From: UBA6168 sp964423205
Lineage (GTDB): Bacteria; Bacteroidota; Bacteroidia; Chitinophagales; Saprospiraceae
Length of the DNA: 64,000 nucleotides
Assembly (NCBI GenBank): GCA_964423205.1
Contig: CAYRDX010000007.1
Location: 38,506 to 102,505 of the forward strand
Reading direction: 5' to 3'
The notes below the pieces were generated by a model, which saw nothing but the letters and a program-made list of their open reading frames with translations, did no database searches and was not told where the DNA came from. Positions 62,279-64,000 of this stretch are shown one piece after another (positions within the stretch are counted from its first letter, which is position 1; every line of letters starts with the position of its first letter). The translations under genes and the position numbers were made by a program.

Positions 62279-63397
62279 ATGAAAACACAATTTCTTTTAC
62301 TCATCGCACTACTCAGTTGGCAGACCAATGCCCAAACATTTCACCCACACAAGCATGAAAGAGCCGTCAAATTTCCGGATGTACCCGGATACCTTACCCT
62401 GGCCTGCGACCTTCACCAACACACCGTTTTTTCGGATGGCAGTGTCTGGCCAGATATCAGAATCCAGGAAGCTGCCCGCGACAGCCTGGATGCTGTTTCT
62501 TTGACAGAACACCTTGAGTACCAACCCCGGAAAGAAGACATTCCCCATCCTGACAGGAACCGTTCTTTCCAATTGGCTGAAAAATATGCCAAGCCCTACA
62601 ACATCATTGTAATCAATGGTTCTGAGATTACCCGTAGAATGCCGCCGGGGCATGCCAATGCCATTTTTGTGCAGGACGCCAATAAACTTCTGATTGAGGA
62701 TTCTGTGGAGGTATTCCGCGAAGCCAAAAGACAGGGAGCCTTCACTTTCTGGAACCATCCTAACTGGATTCCACAGCAAAAGACTGGTAAAGCAACGCTC
62801 ACCGAAATGCATCGCATGTTGATTAAAGAGGGATTGTTGCATGGTATTGAGGTGGTAAATGATCTGACTTATTCCGAAGAAGCACTCCAAATAGCACTTG
62901 ACTACAATCTGACCATCATGGGTACATCAGATATTCATGAATTAATTGACTGGCAGTTTAAAATTCCTGAAGGAGGCCACAGGCCCATTACCCTTGTTTT
63001 TGCCAAAGAAAGATCTGCCGAATCCATCAAGGAAGCGCTTTTTGCACGCAGAACAGCGGTGTGGTATAATCAAAGCCTGATTGGAAGAAATGAACACCTG
63101 GCTCCTCTCGTGTTGGCGTGTTTTTCTGTGAAAAGTGCTGAATACATAGGCGCTTCTTCAGTAGCCAAAGTTGTTTTGGCCAATGTCAGCAATGCTCCCT
63201 TTGTATTATACAACAACGGACCTTTAAATTTTCATGAGCACACTGCATTAGTCCAGATCATGCCCAATTCAGAAATCAACCTATTCGTAAAAACTGACCA
63301 GCAATTGAAAGAATTTGACCTTAAGTTTGAAGTATTGAATGCTTTTGTTGCTCCGCAAAAACATCCTTCAGTTTCTATAAAAGTTGTGGTGAAATAG
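62279..63397 (+). CDS. Secreted PHP-domain metal phosphoesterase (Sb-PDE-like)
   Basis: 372-residue exported hydrolase. Signal peptide MKTQFLLLIALLSWQTNAQ, then a PHP domain at about 42-245: the metal ligands in CDLHQHTVFSDG, SLTEHLEYQ, GSEITRR, NHPNW and GTSDIHELIDW. The C-terminal 110 residues form a small beta domain. It likely hydrolyses phosphodiesters outside the cytoplasm to obtain phosphate. Divergent from the methyltransferase gene. Related proteins are called Sb-PDE family phosphodiesterases, from memory. Confidence 0.87.
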   Translation: MKTQFLLLIALLSWQTNAQTFHPHKHERAVKFPDVPGYLTLACDLHQHTVFSDGSVWPDIRIQEAARDSLDAVSLTEHLEYQPRKEDIPHPDRNRSFQLAEKYAKPYNIIVINGSEITRRMPPGHANAIFVQDANKLLIEDSVEVFREAKRQGAFTFWNHPNWIPQQKTGKATLTEMHRMLIKEGLLHGIEVVNDLTYSEEALQIALDYNLTIMGTSDIHELIDWQFKIPEGGHRPITLVFAKERSAESIKEALFARRTAVWYNQSLIGRNEHLAPLVLACFSVKSAEYIGASSVAKVVLANVSNAPFVLYNNGPLNFHEHTALVQIMPNSEINLFVKTDQQLKEFDLKFEVLNAFVAPQKHPSVSIKVVVK

Positions 63398-63519
63398 GAA
63401 GAAAGCTATCGGCCATGTTATTCAGAAGTAGTAGGATTCACATTAAAGGGATATGTAGGTATTTATTCTGTCCTGCTTTTTTGCTTTCTTTAGGCTCTGA
63501 TAACTGACCTGTTTTATTT

Positions 63520-64000
63520 ATGGTAAGACCCTTCTCTGTTCTTGCCCTTTTTATGTTCGGTTTGAGTCTGAGCGCACAGAATACCATTCTGGACAGCCTG
63601 AGGCATATCTATACCATACAGTTTGATCCAACTAAGAAAGCCGATACCTACTACGATTGGGCCTACGCACTATTAAACGAAAACCCGGAAACAGGCCTTC
63701 TAAGCGCGGATACCCTTATTGGCCTTGCCAAAAAAGCAAACAGTACAAAAAACCGTTCAAGAGCGGAGTACCTGCGGGGTTATGCCTATACCCTGTTGGG
63801 AAATACGATCAGGCTCTGCCTTTTCACAAAAAAGAACTGGAACTGGCGCTGAAAACAGATGACCTTGAATTACAGGGTAAAGCACTCAACTCTGTGGGCA
63901 ATTGTTACCACAATATGACGCGCAACGACAGCGCCATTATTTATCTGACAGAATCGGCCAGAGTAAAAGAAAAGGTAGGCAACCTGAAGGACCTCGCCTC
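63520..64000 (+). pseudogene. TPR protein with a frameshift, truncated at window end
   Basis: Start ATG 63520 with signal peptide (VLALFMFGLSLSAQ). The reading frame stops at 63852 after going wrong: around 63799-63803 the run TTGGGAAATACG would read LLGKYDQALPFHKKELELAL if one more base followed GG, but it reads on in the wrong frame. Downstream, the shifted frame continues with clear TPR units (LQGKALNSVGNCYHNMTRND, AIIYLTESARVKEKVG) to the window edge. So one base is missing, either a real inactivation or a sequencing error. The full gene is probably a TPR-containing sensor or regulator, common in this phylum, but the C-terminus is outside. Confidence 0.75.

Overview
The window is 64 kb of a Bacteroidota chromosome, most likely a gliding-type member of the Cytophagales/Saprospirales kind. 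The evidence is a type IX secretion system (T9SS) block (gldJ, a porP/sprF homologue, porU, porV), a 2346-residue T9SS type B cargo adhesin, a TonB-dependent receptor paired with a GLPGLI protein, PspC/GIN and PadR genes, and promoter words of the Bacteroidota type (TAnnTTTG) with almost no Shine-Dalgarno sequences. I see no rRNA, tRNA, CRISPR array, transposase or phage gene. Species cannot be named from this.

Layout. 1-1.9 kb: the 3' part of a sensor kinase and an AlkA-type glycosylase. 1.9-3.1 kb: a gene-poor stretch that hides two tiny paralogous membrane-protein frames and a nested palindrome. 3.1-7.1 kb: a VOC protein, an M20 amidohydrolase and murF. 7.2-15.4 kb: the T9SS block, with gldJ and porP/sprF on the minus strand and porU and porV divergent on the plus strand. 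15.5-20.2 kb: an orphan ParA with a small basic partner, ferritin, a low-molecular-weight phosphatase, grpE and dnaJ. 20.5-27.5 kb: the giant adhesin. 27.6-32.3 kb: purE, purK, a beta-helix surface protein and dihydroorotase. 32.4-36.1 kb: an ECF sigma/anti-sigma pair and a PadR-PspC/GIN operon. 36.5-40.6 kb: one long minus-strand run (LolE-like permease, a small unknown, two cyclophilin lipoproteins, polyphosphate glucokinase type kinase) closed by a strong terminator. 40.9-47.7 kb: GNAT, GH88 glucuronyl hydrolase, a two-component pair, a zinc-ribbon protein with Nif3, and an OFA-type transporter. 48-51.6 kb: the TonB-dependent receptor and GLPGLI protein. 51.8-52.2 kb: a MITE-like element with 17-bp perfect terminal inverted repeats. 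52.2-55.4 kb: a tight five-gene operon (DUF2249, DUF1858-DUF2249, haem-copper-oxidase-like membrane protein, MIP18/DUF59, Rrf2 regulator) with a readable promoter. 55.7-64 kb: an outer-membrane protein, lipA, an Omp85/TamA-like protein, a DUF4143 ATPase between two direct repeats, an RsmB-type methyltransferase, a secreted PHP phosphoesterase and a frameshifted TPR gene that runs off the window.

How the genes fit together. The T9SS block supplies parts that secrete and attach cargo such as the giant adhesin: the PorU/PorV attachment complex, the GldJ lipoprotein and a PorP/SprF-like barrel. The operon at 52-55 kb looks like a nitric-oxide or Fe-S stress response module under an Fe-S type Rrf2 regulator. 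It is the best candidate here for an incompletely described system. The other non-obvious signals are the twin small membrane ORFs, a 90-bp intergenic repeat present twice in opposite orientation 22 kb apart, and the MITE-like element.
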